Made by a program: the position numbers and the translations under genes. From Candidatus Litorirhabdus singularis (GTDB lineage: Bacteria > Pseudomonadota > Gammaproteobacteria > Pseudomonadales > Halieaceae), in NCBI RefSeq assembly GCF_026262625.1, contig NZ_SHNN01000003.1, positions 536,911 through 600,910 on the forward strand: 64,000 nt of DNA, in the 5' to 3' direction. The first letter of the stretch is position 1; every line of letters begins with the position of its first letter. The notes beneath the pieces were generated by a model that searched no databases, was not told the DNA's origin, and saw nothing but the letters and a program-made list of their open reading frames with translations. Positions 1 to 9,600 of the stretch are shown in pieces.

Positions 1-1240
1 CTGCGGCCGCCAAGGACTGTTGCAGAATAGCGTCCTGCTCCAGCGTTTTAACCACGCTGATAGCGGCATTATCAATTTCTCTGGCCGCCTGCAGAACGGT
101 GTTTTGATAATTTTCAATGGCCTGCTGTAAACGCGCATCCTGCGCCCGCACGTTGTTCTTGATACGCCCGTAATTGAACAGGTTCCAGGTGAAACTGGGG
201 CCGATACCCGTACTCAGGGTATCGTTGCTGGCGTCTAGCGAGTTGCCCGACCAACCGATAGTGCCAAACAGGGATATCGACGGATATAAATCAGCCTCGG
301 CAACCCCGATCTGCGCCGACTGCGCGGCAACCTGCCAGGCCGAGGTACGGATATCAGGACGCCGCATCAGCAAGCGCCCGGGAATATCCTCAATCATGGT
401 CGCACTCAGCGCTGGCAGCGTTGCCGGCACAGCCTCCAACTCAGGCATCGCTCCGGGCGGACGCCCAAGCAGTATTGCCAATGTATTGCTCAACTGCCGC
501 TGCGCGATTTCCAGCGCCGGTATGGTGGCCAGTGTAGCCAGATACTGAGTATTGGCCTGCTGTAAATCCAGCTCCGCAGCCTGGCCACTGTCATAAAGCT
601 TAGTGGTAATTTCGAAGCTGCGAAGCTGCAGTCCAGCATTCTCTTGAGCAATAGCTATCTGCAGCGCGGTGGTGCGATAAGCAAAATAGGCCTGTGCCAC
701 TTGTGCGCTTAGCAACACCTGCACATTCTGTTGATTGCTCACGGAGGCAAAAAATGCCGCATCTGCGGACTCAATACCTCGGGCAAAGCGTCCCCAGAAG
801 TCCAGTTCCCAGCCAATATTGAAACCCACGTCATAAGCTGTAATATCAGAGCGATCACCCGAGTCATTGCCCTGCGTATCCCAACTGTCAACGCGCGCCA
901 ATGATCCACTGGCCTGCTGCAACTGGGGATAGCGGCTGCTCTGGACAATGCCCAAGGTTGCCTGGCTTTCAAGAATGCGCAGGCCTGCGATACGCAAACC
1001 AGGGTTTTCCAGCCGCGCGGTCTCTATCAGTTGATTGAGTATCGGGTCCTCGAACGACTGCCACCAGAATGACAGATCCTGACCCTCAGCATCTGCGGCG
1101 GGCTGTTCAACCTGGCCATAGAGGCTGGCCTCCCAGTCCTCCACCCAACCTACTCTGGGCTCCTCATAGTCGGGACCCAGGGTGGTACAGGCGCTCATCA
1201 CGACGCTTGTCGCGAGCAGCAAGATGCGTAACGCAGGCAT
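1..1240 (-). CDS. RND efflux outer-membrane lipoprotein, NodT/TolC family (partial)
   Basis: Outer-membrane channel of a tripartite efflux pump. The visible 413 codons start at the ATG at 1240 and stay open to the window edge, so the C-terminus is missing. Residues 1-18 form a lipoprotein signal with lipobox VMSAC (Cys18), followed by TTLGPDY, a typical NodT-family beginning. The rest has the long helical-barrel pattern of the family, including an FWWQSFEDP stretch, GWELDFWGRF, and a second half with AEADLYPSIS and WNLFNYGRI. The start lies 2 bases past the stop of the upstream permease gene, so it is probably translated from the same mRNA. No RND pump or adaptor is visible in the window; they may lie beyond base 1. 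Confidence 0.9.
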   Translation of the reverse strand, partial: MPALRILLLATSVVMSACTTLGPDYEEPRVGWVEDWEASLYGQVEQPAADAEGQDLSFWWQSFEDPILNQLIETARLENPGLRIAGLRILESQATLGIVQSSRYPQLQQASGSLARVDSWDTQGNDSGDRSDITAYDVGFNIGWELDFWGRFARGIESADAAFFASVSNQQNVQVLLSAQVAQAYFAYRTTALQIAIAQENAGLQLRSFEITTKLYDSGQAAELDLQQANTQYLATLATIPALEIAQRQLSNTLAILLGRPPGAMPELEAVPATLPALSATMIEDIPGRLLMRRPDIRTSAWQVAAQSAQIGVAEADLYPSISLFGTIGWSGNSLDASNDTLSTGIGPSFTWNLFNYGRIKNNVRAQDARLQQAIENYQNTVLQAAREIDNAAISVVKTLEQDAILQQSLAAA

Positions 1241-1242
1241 AT

Positions 1243-2355
1243 TCAGTCGGCGCTATCTGCGGTTTCGGCGGCCTCGTGCTCAGCAAAAGCGTCCACCCAC
1301 TTCATGAACACCTGATAGCCCACCGCCAGAATCACGGCACCAAGGAATAAGCCAATAATTCCTGCAGAAACCATACCACCCAGTGCACCCAGCAAGATCA
1401 CCGGCATCGGTGCGTCAACTCCGCGACCTAATAGCATCGGCTTGAGCACGTTGTCGGAAGCCCCGCCCACCAACATATAGACAGTCCAGATAACATTACT
1501 GGTGCCAGAAGCGTCACCAACCATCCACAAATAGGCAATTACGGGTAGTGATATCAGCAACGCCGGTAGTTGCAGAATACCAAAGAACAGAACCACCAGC
1601 GCGAGGATTCCAGCTGCAGGAACACCGGCAAACATGAACCCGACACCGAGTATCAGTGCCTGTATCAGGGCCACACCCAACACGCCCACCGCAACCGAAC
1701 GGGTCGTCAACGTTGCCAGTGTATGCACTTCTGGCCCTGCCACCGGACCGGCAATACGGCATATGATGCGATACATAGCGGCACTGCCGCTAGCGCCATA
1801 GGCCATCATAATACCCGCAACGATGTAGGCAGCGACAAAGAACAGAACTGCACCAGCGCTGCTACCGAGGTAGCCCAGTGTGCGTCGACCCAGTTCCTCC
1901 AGTGAATCTTTGTGGGTTATCAAGAAAGCTTCAATATTGTCAGCAGCATCCGCCCACAACGCAAACAAGCGCTCACCCACCAGCGGCCACTGTGCGACTG
2001 CCGGATTGGGATCTGGTATCGCTATAGTTCCCGCCTGCCAGGCGGCATAAATCGAAGTAATATGATCTGCAAAAGAGAGCGCCAGCGATACTACAGGCAC
2101 CCCTACCAAGAGCAGGCCAGCAACAATCAGCAGCGTCGCCGCTCGGCCTTGATTACCGCCCAGGCGCGCAGCAATCGATTGATGCAGGGGGTACAGCGTC
2201 ACGGCTAACACCAACGACCAGATCATCAAAGAGACGAAGGGGTTGAACACCCGAAAACACAACAGGACCAGTGTGCTTATAAAAGCAAACCGAATCAGCC
2301 CATCCATAAACTCGTGTGACGTCAAAGCCTGTGTCAGACTCGTGTTGGTATTCAT
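1243..2355 (-). CDS. AI-2E family transporter (PerM/YdiK-like permease)
   Basis: 370-residue polytopic inner-membrane protein of the AI-2E transporter (UPF0118) family. The sequence shows about seven to eight hydrophobic segments and the conserved region around DNVLKPMLLGRGVDAPM near residues 300-320, which is the signature of the family, followed by GALGGM and GLFLGAVILAV. Length is normal. Substrates of most members are unknown; a role in quorum-signal export is established for only some, so the exact function stays open. It sits between the antiporter gene (26-base gap) and the efflux lipoprotein gene (2-base gap), suggesting a three-gene operon. Confidence 0.88.
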   Translation of the reverse strand: MNTNTSLTQALTSHEFMDGLIRFAFISTLVLLCFRVFNPFVSLMIWSLVLAVTLYPLHQSIAARLGGNQGRAATLLIVAGLLLVGVPVVSLALSFADHITSIYAAWQAGTIAIPDPNPAVAQWPLVGERLFALWADAADNIEAFLITHKDSLEELGRRTLGYLGSSAGAVLFFVAAYIVAGIMMAYGASGSAAMYRIICRIAGPVAGPEVHTLATLTTRSVAVGVLGVALIQALILGVGFMFAGVPAAGILALVVLFFGILQLPALLISLPVIAYLWMVGDASGTSNVIWTVYMLVGGASDNVLKPMLLGRGVDAPMPVILLGALGGMVSAGIIGLFLGAVILAVGYQVFMKWVDAFAEHEAAETADSAD

Positions 2356-2381
2356 CCCAATTTTCCCCTTAAACCTTATTA

Positions 2382-3611
2382 TTAGTGGCGGTCATTGTAA
2401 CCGCTACGATTAGTTTCGCCAGCTACCTCTGGGCGGCTTGCAAACAAAGCGCCCACCCACGGGTTAGCTGTCACGCCATGAGCAATCACACTGAACAGTA
2501 TTGTCAGCAGCACCGTTATGACAATCGTCTCGATCTCTGGAAAATTCTCGCCCAACACGATCACGACAAACACGATACTGGCAAGTCCTCGCGGACCGAA
2601 CCAGGCCATGAACAACTTTTCATTAAAGCTCAGTGAAGTACCCAAGAGCGACAGCATCACCGGCAGCATCCGTACGACTGTCAAACTGAGTAGCGCATAG
2701 ACAAACACCTGCCAACTGAATGAGCCCAAGGCAGGGCCTACCACCGCGGCTCCAAAAATAACCCAGGTAATCATCGCCAGGGTATCTCCTGTTGCCTCCG
2801 CTGATTCCAGCATCGGCTGCTTCTGCGCCCCAGCTATGCGTCCGAATAGCAAACCACCGCAGAAAGCCGCAATAAAACCACTACCCCCCAACAGCTGCGC
2901 TAACGCAAAACACCCCAGGGCCGTACTGACCACCGGCAGTTGTCGCCAGGCGTTATCCATCCAACCATTCTCTGAGGCAACGTCAAGCAACTTGCAGGCA
3001 GCGAAGGTAAACACCACGCCACAGAAAACACCAATACCCACTTCAGTAACCATGAAGTGGAAAAAACCAGACTCCGCGCCCTCCGCCGCCGCCAGGGCCA
3101 ACAAGGCCAGCAACACGGGTACGCAAATTCCATCGTTGAGACCACTCTCCACATTCAGACTGGTACGAATTCTGGCAGGCACTGAATGATCCGAGATAAC
3201 AGCCTTTCCCAGCGCAGCATCGGTAGGCGCCAGTATGGTCGCCAGTATTGCTGCCTCGAGGTAACTCATTTGATCGAAGAGCAGCAGCGCTGCGCCAAAA
3301 CCCAAGCCAAGGGTCAGGGGCAAACCAATACCCAACAGTCTTTCTGGTATGCGCAGATTGCGCTCCAGCACCTCAAAGTCCGCCTCGGCCGCGTCGCAGA
3401 ATAACACCACGCCCAGAGTGATTTCGGCAATGAGCCGCAGCCCCTCATTACCGATATCAAGGTTCAACCAACCCAGACCGAGATTACCAAACAGCAACCC
3501 GAACATCATATAGACCAGTGCACCATTAATAGGACGGCGCTCAAACCAGCCGCTGGTGGCGCTATACACCAACGCCAACACCGCTAGCAATCCCAGGGTC
3601 TGGTAAATCAT
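2382..3611 (-). CDS. Cation:proton antiporter, CPA1/NhaP family
   Basis: 409-residue inner-membrane sodium (or potassium)/proton antiporter with about 12 hydrophobic segments. Family hallmarks seen directly: ATILAPTDAALG near residue 125-135 (the acidic residue of the transport site) and NVESGLNDGI near residue 153-160, both characteristic of CPA1 exchangers. The ATG at 3611 has purine-rich sequence upstream (GGAGTAG, then GAGG close to the start). First gene of the predicted operon with the AI-2E permease and the efflux lipoprotein. Ion selectivity cannot be told from the sequence. Confidence 0.9.
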   Translation of the reverse strand: MIYQTLGLLAVLALVYSATSGWFERRPINGALVYMMFGLLFGNLGLGWLNLDIGNEGLRLIAEITLGVVLFCDAAEADFEVLERNLRIPERLLGIGLPLTLGLGFGAALLLFDQMSYLEAAILATILAPTDAALGKAVISDHSVPARIRTSLNVESGLNDGICVPVLLALLALAAAEGAESGFFHFMVTEVGIGVFCGVVFTFAACKLLDVASENGWMDNAWRQLPVVSTALGCFALAQLLGGSGFIAAFCGGLLFGRIAGAQKQPMLESAEATGDTLAMITWVIFGAAVVGPALGSFSWQVFVYALLSLTVVRMLPVMLSLLGTSLSFNEKLFMAWFGPRGLASIVFVVIVLGENFPEIETIVITVLLTILFSVIAHGVTANPWVGALFASRPEVAGETNRSGYNDRH

Positions 3612-3982
3612 TGGCCTCGACTACTCCTCAAGATGGCGCGGACGCCGCTACAGATGGCGCTGCCATTGTATAACTCAAATCACCCTTGATGCGCGCTCCA
3701 GAGAAAACCTTGAGGTAAGTATTTTTCAGCACATAGTGATCTAAAAACGCAAGAATTCACCCTTTTTACCTGTCAGCAAGGTGGTAAAAGAACCATACCT
3801 GCCAATGCCTCAGGTTAAGCGGTAGCTTCACTGAGCAGTCCAGCCAGCAACCCGCGCAACGATACTGGAGCCAATGCTTAAACTGGCGTTGGGAAATTAG
3901 CGCTTTATCAACAGCCACACGTGCCTTGCTAAAGCACCGGGGTTTATAATGAGGAAAAATGTATTAGCACAGTGAGCCGCGC
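3612..3982. other. Intergenic region between divergent genes
   Basis: 371 bases between the divergently transcribed antiporter and SRPBCC genes, AT-richer than the flanking genes. Apart from the TATAAT box listed separately I see no gene, RNA or convincing operator. An eight-codon reading frame begins at the ATG at 3949 but looks accidental. Confidence 0.5.
3945..3950 (+). promoter_or_regulatory. Possible -10 box for the SRPBCC gene
   Basis: A perfect TATAAT lies 33 bases before the ATG at 3983. The hexamer at 17-base spacing (TGCCTT) is a poor -35, so this is a tentative promoter. Confidence 0.4.
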
Positions 3983-4447
3983 ATGATTTCAGATACCGCT
4001 GTCAGTTCCAGCCCGATTATTATCCAAGCACCGGTTGAACGCGTCTGGGAGGTACTGGTCGACTTCCCGAACTACATTAACTGGAACCGATTCAATCCGG
4101 ACATCCAGACCCAGCTGAGTCTGGAAACACCGGTGGTGATGCAGGTTGTTATGGCTGGCCAGCAATTTGAAATGACTGAATATATGTCCCGCATTGAACC
4201 CTGTCGGGCACTGGCCTGGCGCATGGAAAATAACCCCGGGGATCCCATACACGCCGAGCGCACCCAGTATCTGGAAGCGCTAGACGCGAACAGTTGTAAA
4301 TATTGGTCTGTGGATGAGTTCAGCGGGGTGGGCATGGCCGCTATGTTGGCAGAGTCGGGGCCGGCGGTTGAAGCGGGTTTTGAGCTGGCCGCCGACTGCC
4401 TCAAGCAACACTGTGAAGCCCTGGTCGGCGCAACAACTTCCAACTAA
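3983..4447 (+). CDS. SRPBCC family protein (polyketide cyclase/dehydrase-like)
   Basis: 154-residue START/Bet v1-fold protein. The N-terminal pattern SSPIIIQAPVERVWEVLVDF followed by YINWNRFNPDIQ (residues 8-40) is the classic SRPBCC opening, and the C-terminus ends in the long helix expected of the fold. Such proteins bind hydrophobic ligands in a deep cavity; some are cyclases or lipid carriers. No catalytic residues can be assigned. It is convergent with the CoA-transferase gene, and the two stop codons overlap (4444-4447). Its place at the end of a polycyclic-compound operon fits a ligand-binding role, but that is inference. Confidence 0.85.
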   Translation: MISDTAVSSSPIIIQAPVERVWEVLVDFPNYINWNRFNPDIQTQLSLETPVVMQVVMAGQQFEMTEYMSRIEPCRALAWRMENNPGDPIHAERTQYLEALDANSCKYWSVDEFSGVGMAAMLAESGPAVEAGFELAADCLKQHCEALVGATTSN

Positions 4448-5691
4448 GCCAGCACGCCTGCATCCAGCAGCGCCTGCACCTGCGCGTTGTCGTAGCCCAG
4501 CAATTCCTCAAGAATAACTCGACCGTGCTCACCAGCCTGAGGCGCCAAACCTGGCTCAGGTAGGTTCTCACCGACAAATTTTACCGGAAAAGGCAGCATA
4601 TCGGCGACATGGTCTGCTGCCTGTAGCCAGGGCATTCGCGCCTGAAAGTGCGGGTCATCGAGCAGGCTCTGCGGTGTATTGACCGGTGCTATCGCCGTGT
4701 TGTGGTCACTGGCAAACTGCAGCCACTGGGCACTGGATCTGGTCGCGAAAATTTCTCTTAACTGCGCCTGCAACTCACGGTTATTGCGAGCGTGATCGCC
4801 ATAGCGCTGCCCAGGCCACCGTTCAAACAAGTCGCCGCGCTCAATACCGTGGCAGAAGTTTTTCCAGAACTCCTGCTCCGATGCCATGAACAACACATGG
4901 CCATCGCTGGTCTCGTAGAACTGATAACGCACGCCTTCACGCATACCCGCCGTACCCGGCGCGCGCCGCTCAAAATCATCGCTGGCATTGCCGGTAACTT
5001 CGCTCTGAGGGCGCTGATAGGCCTTCCAGGTTTCACTGCGCAGACGATCCATATAGGCAGCTGCATCGCTCTGACCAAGGTCAAGGTAAGCACCTGTGCC
5101 GCTGCTGCGCGCACGCAACAGGGCCGCGCAGATGGCCATGCCGGCAACCATCGGCCCCGCATGCATCCCCACTGAGGGGTGTTCGGGAATATAACAAAAA
5201 CCGGCTTCATCATAGGCGGGCGCCACCAAACCGGCCCAGGCATCAAATGCCAAACCATGAGCAGGCATATCACGGTAAGGGCCATCCATCCCGTAGCCAG
5301 AGAGGCAGCAAAATACCAGAGCCGGATTCAACGCACGTAATGCCTCATAGCCCAGCCCCCGCCGCGCCAACGCGCCCGGACGCATAGCTTCTATAACGAC
5401 ATCGGCCTTGGCTGCCAGCTCGCGGAACACCGCCACGCCCTGCTCATGCCGCAGGTCCAGCACCAGGCTCTGCTTGCCGCGTGACACCTCGTGGTGCATC
5501 AGCGAGTCGCCTTCGATAATAGGCCAGGTCAGTTGGCGCACGTAATCACCGCCGGGAGGCTCAACCTTGATCACCCGCGCACCCAGGTCAGCCAGATGGG
5601 CGGCGGCAGCTCCGGCTGACAACAACGAACAGTCAAGCACCAACACATCGCTCAGTGGTGCTTCCGTTGCATTACCCGAAAGGGTCGTCAT
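4444..5691 (-). CDS. CaiB/BaiF (class III) CoA-transferase
   Basis: 415-residue family III CoA-transferase that would move CoA between carboxylic acids. Seen: VLVLDCSLLSAGAAAAHLADLGARVIKVEPPGGD at the N-terminus, the VDLR-type stretch LVLDLRHEQG, DVVIEAMRPGALARRGLGYEALRALNPALVFC, and FDAWAGL, all standard family features. The ATG at 5691 overlaps the stop of the preceding gene (ATGA) and has GAGGAG eight bases upstream, which favours it over the GTG at 5700. Last gene of the P450/extradiol-dioxygenase operon. It probably activates an acid intermediate or recovers CoA. Confidence 0.92.
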   Translation of the reverse strand: MTTLSGNATEAPLSDVLVLDCSLLSAGAAAAHLADLGARVIKVEPPGGDYVRQLTWPIIEGDSLMHHEVSRGKQSLVLDLRHEQGVAVFRELAAKADVVIEAMRPGALARRGLGYEALRALNPALVFCCLSGYGMDGPYRDMPAHGLAFDAWAGLVAPAYDEAGFCYIPEHPSVGMHAGPMVAGMAICAALLRARSSGTGAYLDLGQSDAAAYMDRLRSETWKAYQRPQSEVTGNASDDFERRAPGTAGMREGVRYQFYETSDGHVLFMASEQEFWKNFCHGIERGDLFERWPGQRYGDHARNNRELQAQLREIFATRSSAQWLQFASDHNTAIAPVNTPQSLLDDPHFQARMPWLQAADHVADMLPFPVKFVGENLPEPGLAPQAGEHGRVILEELLGYDNAQVQALLDAGVLA

Positions 5692-6161
5692 GGCTGCCAC
5701 TCCTCACCCCGTCGCTGCCAGGGATTGTCCGCTACATCAAGGGGCACTGCGCAGCTTACCGCCGAGCTCGAGGCCAGCTCATCTGCTACCAGCAGTTCCA
5801 GGTCAAAATGCAGCCAGCCACAGCCAAAGTCATCAATCGCTTTGTGCGTCAGTACACCGTTAACGGTAACCGCAGAACCGGCATACACCGGTCGCTTCAT
5901 GGCAATGCGCAATCGTCCCAGACGTATTCGTGGACCCAGGTTATCGGTCAGCAGGCGCTGAAACAGTGCGCCCTGGTGTATCGTGTTGAGAAAGATATCG
6001 GCATGCCCTGCCGTCTCTGTCGCATACTGGTAGTCGTGATGCAGTGGCGAGTAATCGCGCGTTGCCATTGCGCCAGCAACCACTGCGGTGGTGGTGACTG
6101 CTAATTCCAGCGGCTGTAGTGAATCTCCCACCGCCCGCTCAGAATAGTAGGCTTGGCTCAT
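5688..6161 (-). CDS. MaoC-like dehydratase (hydratase-2 hot-dog fold)
   Basis: 157-residue single hot-dog enoyl-CoA hydratase or dehydratase. The hydratase-2 type active-site segment is visible as RDYSPLHHD at residues 35-43, with Asp36 and His41 in the catalytic spacing. It follows the FAS1-like subunit with a 4-base overlap (6158-6161) and is followed by the CoA-transferase with another, so the three are translationally coupled. In steroid degraders such paired small hot-dog proteins (ChsH1/ChsH2 type) form one hydratase acting on bulky CoA esters. Here this gene carries the catalytic motif and its partner likely shapes the substrate pocket. Confidence 0.85.
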   Translation of the reverse strand: MSQAYYSERAVGDSLQPLELAVTTTAVVAGAMATRDYSPLHHDYQYATETAGHADIFLNTIHQGALFQRLLTDNLGPRIRLGRLRIAMKRPVYAGSAVTVNGVLTHKAIDDFGCGWLHFDLELLVADELASSSAVSCAVPLDVADNPWQRRGEEWQP

Positions 6162-6691
6162 GACTCCACCTCACGGCGATAGCCAAAACAATCAAATTGC
6201 TCGGTGGCCACCAACGCCTCGTCCTGATTGTGGTAGCGCACCTCAATGACCCAGAAGCGACCGCGACCCAAGCGGGTGGTTTTCTCGGCGCTGACCTTCT
6301 GTAACAGTTGGCTCGAAGACAGACGATCATTGAGGACTGCCGGCTGATAAAACACTGATTCAAAACCACTGACTAGCGCCGTCGGATAATCAAACGCGGC
6401 CTTAAGGTCATAGTGAAGTTGCAGCGGCATCACCTCGCTATGATCATCTGGGCGCCATAGCTCGGGTCGGGTCCAGCTGGACACCATCGCCGGTGGTGTG
6501 AACTCAGCGCCGAGCAACTCAAGTGCCACCGCTGAGTCCCACCAGGCCGGATTGGCATCTTCAACCGCAGCACACAGCGCGCACACATTAGTGGCGGCCA
6601 CCAAGGCCTGCGCCTGCCGCTGGTAGCGCAGCTGACCAACCCAGCCCGCTACCGGCTCAGGCAAATCAATTGACGCATCACTGGGTGTCAC
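6158..6691 (-). CDS. FAS1-like dehydratase / MaoC N-terminal-domain protein
   Basis: 177-residue hot-dog protein of the MaoC_dehydrat_N group. Features seen: AVEDANPAWWDSAVA near residues 43-57, PPAMVSSWTRPELW, and LVSGFESVFYQPAVLNDRLSS, matching the N-terminal half of two-domain hydratases. The Asp/His hydratase-2 motif is missing, so it is probably the non-catalytic partner of the next gene. A GTG start at 6691 is supported by GGAGG upstream. It begins 1 base past the end of the oxidoreductase gene and overlaps its partner by 4 bases. Confidence 0.82.
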   Translation of the reverse strand: MTPSDASIDLPEPVAGWVGQLRYQRQAQALVAATNVCALCAAVEDANPAWWDSAVALELLGAEFTPPAMVSSWTRPELWRPDDHSEVMPLQLHYDLKAAFDYPTALVSGFESVFYQPAVLNDRLSSSQLLQKVSAEKTTRLGRGRFWVIEVRYHNQDEALVATEQFDCFGYRREVES

Positions 6692-6692
6692 T

Positions 6693-9600
6693 TCACGCCT
6701 CCACCGGTTCTACCATTCGCACCGGTTGCACGCCGCCCGCAGAGAACTCGGCTAACAACTGCTCACGCAGTTCCGCCTGTTCGGCAACAGCCGCTTCCTT
6801 GACCACATCAAACCCGCGTATCCGGGCCGGCTGCGACGCCAGCTGCACCGCAGTGCTGTGATTAGCCACCGTCAGCTCTGCCAACACTTTTTCAATAGTC
6901 TGTTCATAGTCGCTGATCAACTGCCGCTCCAGGCGCCGATGTTTGGCGTAACCAAACACATCCAGCGCCGTGCCGCGCAATCGCTTTAGCGGCGCCAGTA
7001 GACGAAACGCCTGCAAAATCCAGGGGCCGAATTCGACCTTGGGGTAGCGGCCGGTCAGCGGATCACGACGCGACAGCAACGGCGGTGCCAGATGCACGCC
7101 GAGACGAAAATCGCCATCAAACTGCTGTTTGAGGCGTGCGGCAAAGGCGGGACTGGAGTACAAACGCGCCACTTCGTACTCATCTTTGTAGGCCAGTAGC
7201 TTGGCATAGTTCTGCGCTACCGCAGCACTCAGCTCACCTTCTACGCCGAGCACGCCACGTTCTGCCGTTGCCACTTTATCCACCAGTGTACGATAACGCT
7301 GTGCGTAAGCGGCATCCTGATAGTCGGTCAACAGCCGTTCTCTTGCAGCCAACAGACTTTCCAGAGTCTGCTCCTTTACTTCAGTTACTGCCGGTTCGAC
7401 TGCAACCACACCCTCACCCATAACCGTCTGCAGTTGCTGTGGATCAACCACCGACAATCTACCCAAACGAAATGCCATCAGATTCATTTCAATAGCGACT
7501 CCATTGAGTTCGATAGCGCGTTCCAGCGACTCAAACTGCAACGGAATATAGCCACGCTGCCACGCGGCGCCCAGCAGAAACGCATTGGCGCCAATCGCAT
7601 TGCCCAGCAACTTGGTGGCCACGGCGGACGCATCGACACCATGAGTATGCCCCTCCCGGGTACGCACCTGCAGTGACTGCTCCATAGTGTCGCTGTCGAA
7701 GCTGAGGTCTGCATTCAGGGCAAAGGCACTGGTGGGCGCCACATAACTGTTATAGACCACCGCCGAGCGTTGCGCAGACAGCGCCGGCAATACCTGTGCA
7801 CCGGCTGCCACCACCAAATCGGCGGCCAGCACCAGATCGGCAGCGCCTTGCGGTATGCGCGTGGAAACCTCAAGTTCATTGGCGGCCACAAAACGTATGT
7901 GGCTGGTCACCGCACCGTTGCGCTGCGACAATCCGGTAATATCCAACACGCTGCAAGGTTTGTCCTCCATGTGCGCAGCAATACCCAATAGCGCACCGAG
8001 GGTCACAATGCCACTGCCACCGACACCGGCAACCACGATATTGCAGGCCTGGGCGCTCATGGTCTGCGCCGGCGCAGGCAGATCGCGAAGCAAGCGCTCG
8101 TCAATACCCTCACCGGCCGCTGCCGCGCTGCGCAGCTTGCCACCGTAAACCGTGACAAAACTCGGGCACATGCCTTTGACACAGGAAAAGTCTTTGTTGC
8201 AAACCGACTGATTGATTTTGCGCTTGCGACCCAACTCGGTGGCTACCGGCTCCAGCGCAATGCAATTGGATTGCACGCCGCAGTCACCGCAGCCCTCGCA
8301 CACGTCCTCATTAATAAACAGCCGCTGGTCGACGTCTGGTAACTTGCCGCGCTTGCGCAGGCGCCGCCGCTCGGTGGCGCAGGCCTGCTCATAAATAATG
8401 ACCGAGACCCCTTTGTGATGGCGAATATCCCGCTGCACCGCATCCAGTTCATCGCGATGATGGAAGCTGGTGATGGCCGGAAACAAACGCTTGTCACTAT
8501 GCCGCTGCAGGTCATCAGTGACCAGGGCAATACGGGTGACGCCTTCCGCATGAACCTGAGCGGCAATATGCGGAGCAGTAATACCACCGTCAAAGCTCTG
8601 CCCTTCAATAGGCTGACCACCGGTCATCGATATCGCACCATTGAGCAGGATTTTGTAGGTCATATTGCTGCGCGCAGCCACATTGGCTCGCAGCGCCAAC
8701 AGGCCCGAGTGAAAATAGGTGCCGTCGCCCAGGTTCTGAAACACATGCTCGCGGTCCATAAACGGCGCCTGCCCAATCCAGGTCGCGCCCTCCCCGCCCA
8801 TATGCGTCAACGACTGCGTGCGGCGTCCCGGCATCCACGTCGCCAGTCCGTGGCAACCAATGCCACCCATAGCCACCGAGCCCTCCGGTACGTTAGTTGA
8901 GGTGTTGTGCGGGCAACCGGCACAGAAACTGGGAATGCGCATCAAACCTGAAGCCGCCACCTCGCCTCGACTGGCAGCGGCCAACTGCTGTTGCAGAGAT
9001 TGCAGCGACTCCGCCAGCTCCTGATCCGGGTGGGCAGCGAGATAAACCGTTGCGACAATCTGCGCAACCTGAGCCGGGTTGAGTTCACCATGACTGGGCA
9101 CTAGCGCAGCACCGCTGGCATCGTGTTTGCCGATAAGCTGCGGCCGCTCGCTCTGGTTGTAGAGAATGGCCGCCACCTGCTCTTCGATCACAGGGCGCTT
9201 TTCTTCAACCACCAACAAGGCATCGCAGTCGGCAGCAAAACGCTGCAGACCCTGCGGCTCCAGTGGCCAGACCATCGCTACCTTATAGACCGACAGCCCC
9301 AGCCGTTCCGCCTCTGCGGCATCAATACCCAGCTGCGCCAGCGCGTCCATGACATCCAGCCAGGCTTTGCCGGAAGATATAATACCCAGCTTTTTGCCAC
9401 TCCCCGGATACACGGTGCGATCCAACTGGTTGGCGCGCACGAACGCCCGCGCCGCATCCAGTCGCTCTAGCATCAACTGCTCAGCGTCCAGCGGTGTAAA
9501 GCCAATGCGGATATTGAGGCCATCGGCCGGTAACGAATAATCTTCAGGCTCTACAATCTGCACCCGACCGGCATCAACGCTCACCGAGGCCGAGCCCTCC

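Noticed and set aside
1..3611. The NodT-type channel as the outer-membrane part of the SecA/HlyD locus.
   Set aside because: It lies about 50 kb away in an unrelated gene group, so no link is supported.
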